Source of the DNA: a virus
Direction: 5' to 3' (one strand)
Length of the DNA: 38,393 bases
Virus record (IMG/VR): IMGVR_UViG_3300009034_001422
Coordinates: 1-38,393 of that record
Made by a program: the position numbers and the translations under genes. The notes beneath the pieces were generated by a model. It made no database searches. It was not told where the DNA came from and saw nothing but the letters and a program-made list of their open reading frames with translations. Below are positions 37,310-38,393 of this stretch, piece by piece (the first letter of the stretch is position 1; each line of letters begins with the position of its first letter).

Positions 37310-38393
37310 ATGAATGAGGAGACTAAAAACAAACAGGCGGGACGGCTTATCCAGGTAGCCGTCGGAGATGTAGTACCATCAGGGGATAATCCCAGGATTA
37401 TCTCAAAAACAAGTGCAAGCTTTTTGGAGCTGCTTGAAAGCGTCAAATCAAGTGGGGTGGTTGTGCCGGTCCACGTCCGGCAGCATCCAAAAAGGTCGGG
37501 CAAGTTTGAATTGATTGCCGGCGAACGGCGCTTACTGGCAGCGGCCCAGGCAGACCGTCCTACCTTGCCGGCAATCGATCACGGTAAGATTTCAGACCAA
37601 GAGGCGTTCGATATTACATTCATTGAGAATTTCTCGCGTCCGGACTTAACACCGCTCGAACAAGGTAAGGCGGTCGCGATTCTCCTTGGCAAATATAAGA
37701 ACGATATCGAGGCCGTCGCATCAAAGTTGGGCAAGCCGATTATGTGGGTGACACAGCGCCGGGCCCTGGGCACCAACCTGAGCACGAAATGGCAAAAGGC
37801 CATATCATTCAGCGATGGTGAAATGAGCACCTGGACAGTCGGGCATTTGCAGATTATTGCATCCCTACCGAAACCGGCCCAGCATGAAGCACTTGAATAT
37901 TTTGAGTATCACGCCGAGCGGCCCACGATAAAAGAATTGAATCAATACGTTGTGGACATTTTGCAGCAATTGAGCAAAGCGCCATTTGACAGGGACAAGG
38001 CCGGCTGCGGAAAATGCAACAAGCGGACCAGTTGTCAGCCTGGGCTTTTCGATACTACTTTGGACCCCACGGCATTAAAGAGAAACGACCGCTGCCTGGA
38101 CCGGCACTGTTGGGACAAGAATATCGTAGAATGGCTCAAGGTGGCATTCGAAACAAAAAGCAAAGAATTGCCGAACCTAATAGCAATTGCAACCGAGCCA
38201 ATGACCGTCAATGAACAGGCTATATTCGAAGGGGAGTGGCCCAATTTCTTATCATATTCTCAATACAACCAGGCAAAGAAAAAAGACAAGAGCGCTTTCC
38301 CAGGATTCATTATCCACGGCAAGGCCCGCGCTACAATATTATGGGTCAGGCCCCGTGGGTCCGCGGCACAGCAAACGAAACGCGGCACAGGGA
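37310..38393 (+). CDS. ParB-like protein, N-terminal part (continues at position 2)
   Basis: The first 361 codons of a protein of about 542 aa that runs through the join. The start is ATG 37310 with GAAAGGG upstream. The ParB N-terminal domain shows VAVGDVVPSGDNPRI (15-30), LIAGERRLLAA (68-78, the G-E-R-R CTP/DNA-binding box) and ENFSRPDLTPLEQGKAV (106-122). A helix-turn-helix follows (AVASKLGKPIMWVTQRRAL, about 135-153). Near residues 225-270 a CGKCNKRTSCQ...CLDRHCW cluster may bind zinc. No ParA partner is visible, so this is probably a DNA-binding regulator or modification partner rather than a partition protein. Confidence 0.9.
   Translation, partial: MNEETKNKQAGRLIQVAVGDVVPSGDNPRIISKTSASFLELLESVKSSGVVVPVHVRQHPKRSGKFELIAGERRLLAAAQADRPTLPAIDHGKISDQEAFDITFIENFSRPDLTPLEQGKAVAILLGKYKNDIEAVASKLGKPIMWVTQRRALGTNLSTKWQKAISFSDGEMSTWTVGHLQIIASLPKPAQHEALEYFEYHAERPTIKELNQYVVDILQQLSKAPFDRDKAGCGKCNKRTSCQPGLFDTTLDPTALKRNDRCLDRHCWDKNIVEWLKVAFETKSKELPNLIAIATEPMTVNEQAIFEGEWPNFLSYSQYNQAKKKDKSAFPGFIIHGKARATILWVRPRGSAAQQTKRGTG
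38377..38393. repeat. Terminal direct overlap, right copy
   Basis: Identical to positions 1-17. It supports a closed circular genome; reading continues in frame from codon 38378 into codon 2. Confidence 0.93.

Noticed and set aside
1-38393. Diversity-generating retroelement, retron or insertion sequence
   Set aside because: No reverse transcriptase, transposase or template/variable repeat pair was seen among the translated frames.
37310-38393. Partition ParB of a plasmid-like prophage
   Set aside because: No ParA ATPase or parS-like repeated site was found, and an integrase with attP shows integrative lysogeny.

Overview
This window appears to be the complete genome of a temperate, siphovirus-like phage. 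The first 17 bases recur exactly as the last 17, and a ParB-like gene that starts at 37310 reads in frame across that join into position 2, so the molecule is circular or circularly permuted. The host is not named in the sequence. A PEP-CTERM sorting signal (32052-32909), a right-handed beta-helix protein with a DPQFVD-type ending (22355-23788) and recurrent U-rich GAAAGG(A/G) ribosome sites suggest a Gram-negative planctomycete-type host, possibly Phycisphaerae; this is inference.

Layout. (1) 37310 through the join to about 10.2 kb is an early/accessory block of short, tightly packed genes. It holds a long ParB-like protein coupled to an SplB-like radical SAM enzyme, a striking three-block array of 5-nt GGYNN repeats next to a conserved 180-aa phage protein and a minimal tyrosine recombinase, a YkgJ-like cysteine-cluster protein, a uL29 (ribosomal protein L29)-like protein, two ASCH-like proteins, a protein ending in an RNA polymerase alpha-CTD-like domain, and a coupled cassette of radical SAM enzyme, short ParB-like protein and methyltransferase-like protein. 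(2) 10.2-13.1 kb is the packaging module (small terminase probably starting at AUU, lambda gpA-type large terminase, zinc-ribbon protein), closed by tandem terminators. (3) 13.2-15.7 kb is a separately promoted group with a clamp-loader-like AAA+ ATPase and several small DNA-binding or unknown proteins. (4) 15.9-21.6 kb is the head module: gpW-like connector, lambda-type portal, protease/scaffold fusion, decoration protein and Mu gpT-like major capsid protein. (5) 21.6-32.0 kb carries a probable XhlA/holin-like protein, a beta-helix protein and the long-tail module, including gpG/gpGT-type tail chaperones joined by a -1 frameshift on a nine-A run and a 528-aa tape measure. (6) 32.0-35.4 kb is the lysogeny region: minus-strand PEP-CTERM surface protein and ribbon-helix-helix-like regulator, divergent promoters, a promoter-integrase pair, an attP made of the 3' half of tRNA-Val(GAC), and a class-II-shaped tRNA with a CAT anticodon. 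(7) 35.4-37.3 kb holds a membrane-anchored peptidoglycan-binding-like protein, a replication-type helix-turn-helix protein and a lipoprotein.

How it fits together: after injection the genome can integrate through the 34037-34993 integrase at a host tRNA-Val gene. The minus-strand operon then probably keeps the prophage quiet and may decorate the host surface with a sorted beta-helix protein. The plus-strand early genes (ParB-like, radical SAM, ASCH, uL29-like, alpha-CTD-like) look aimed at nucleic-acid modification and at host transcription or translation. No canonical endolysin, reverse transcriptase, insertion sequence or CRISPR array was recognised.
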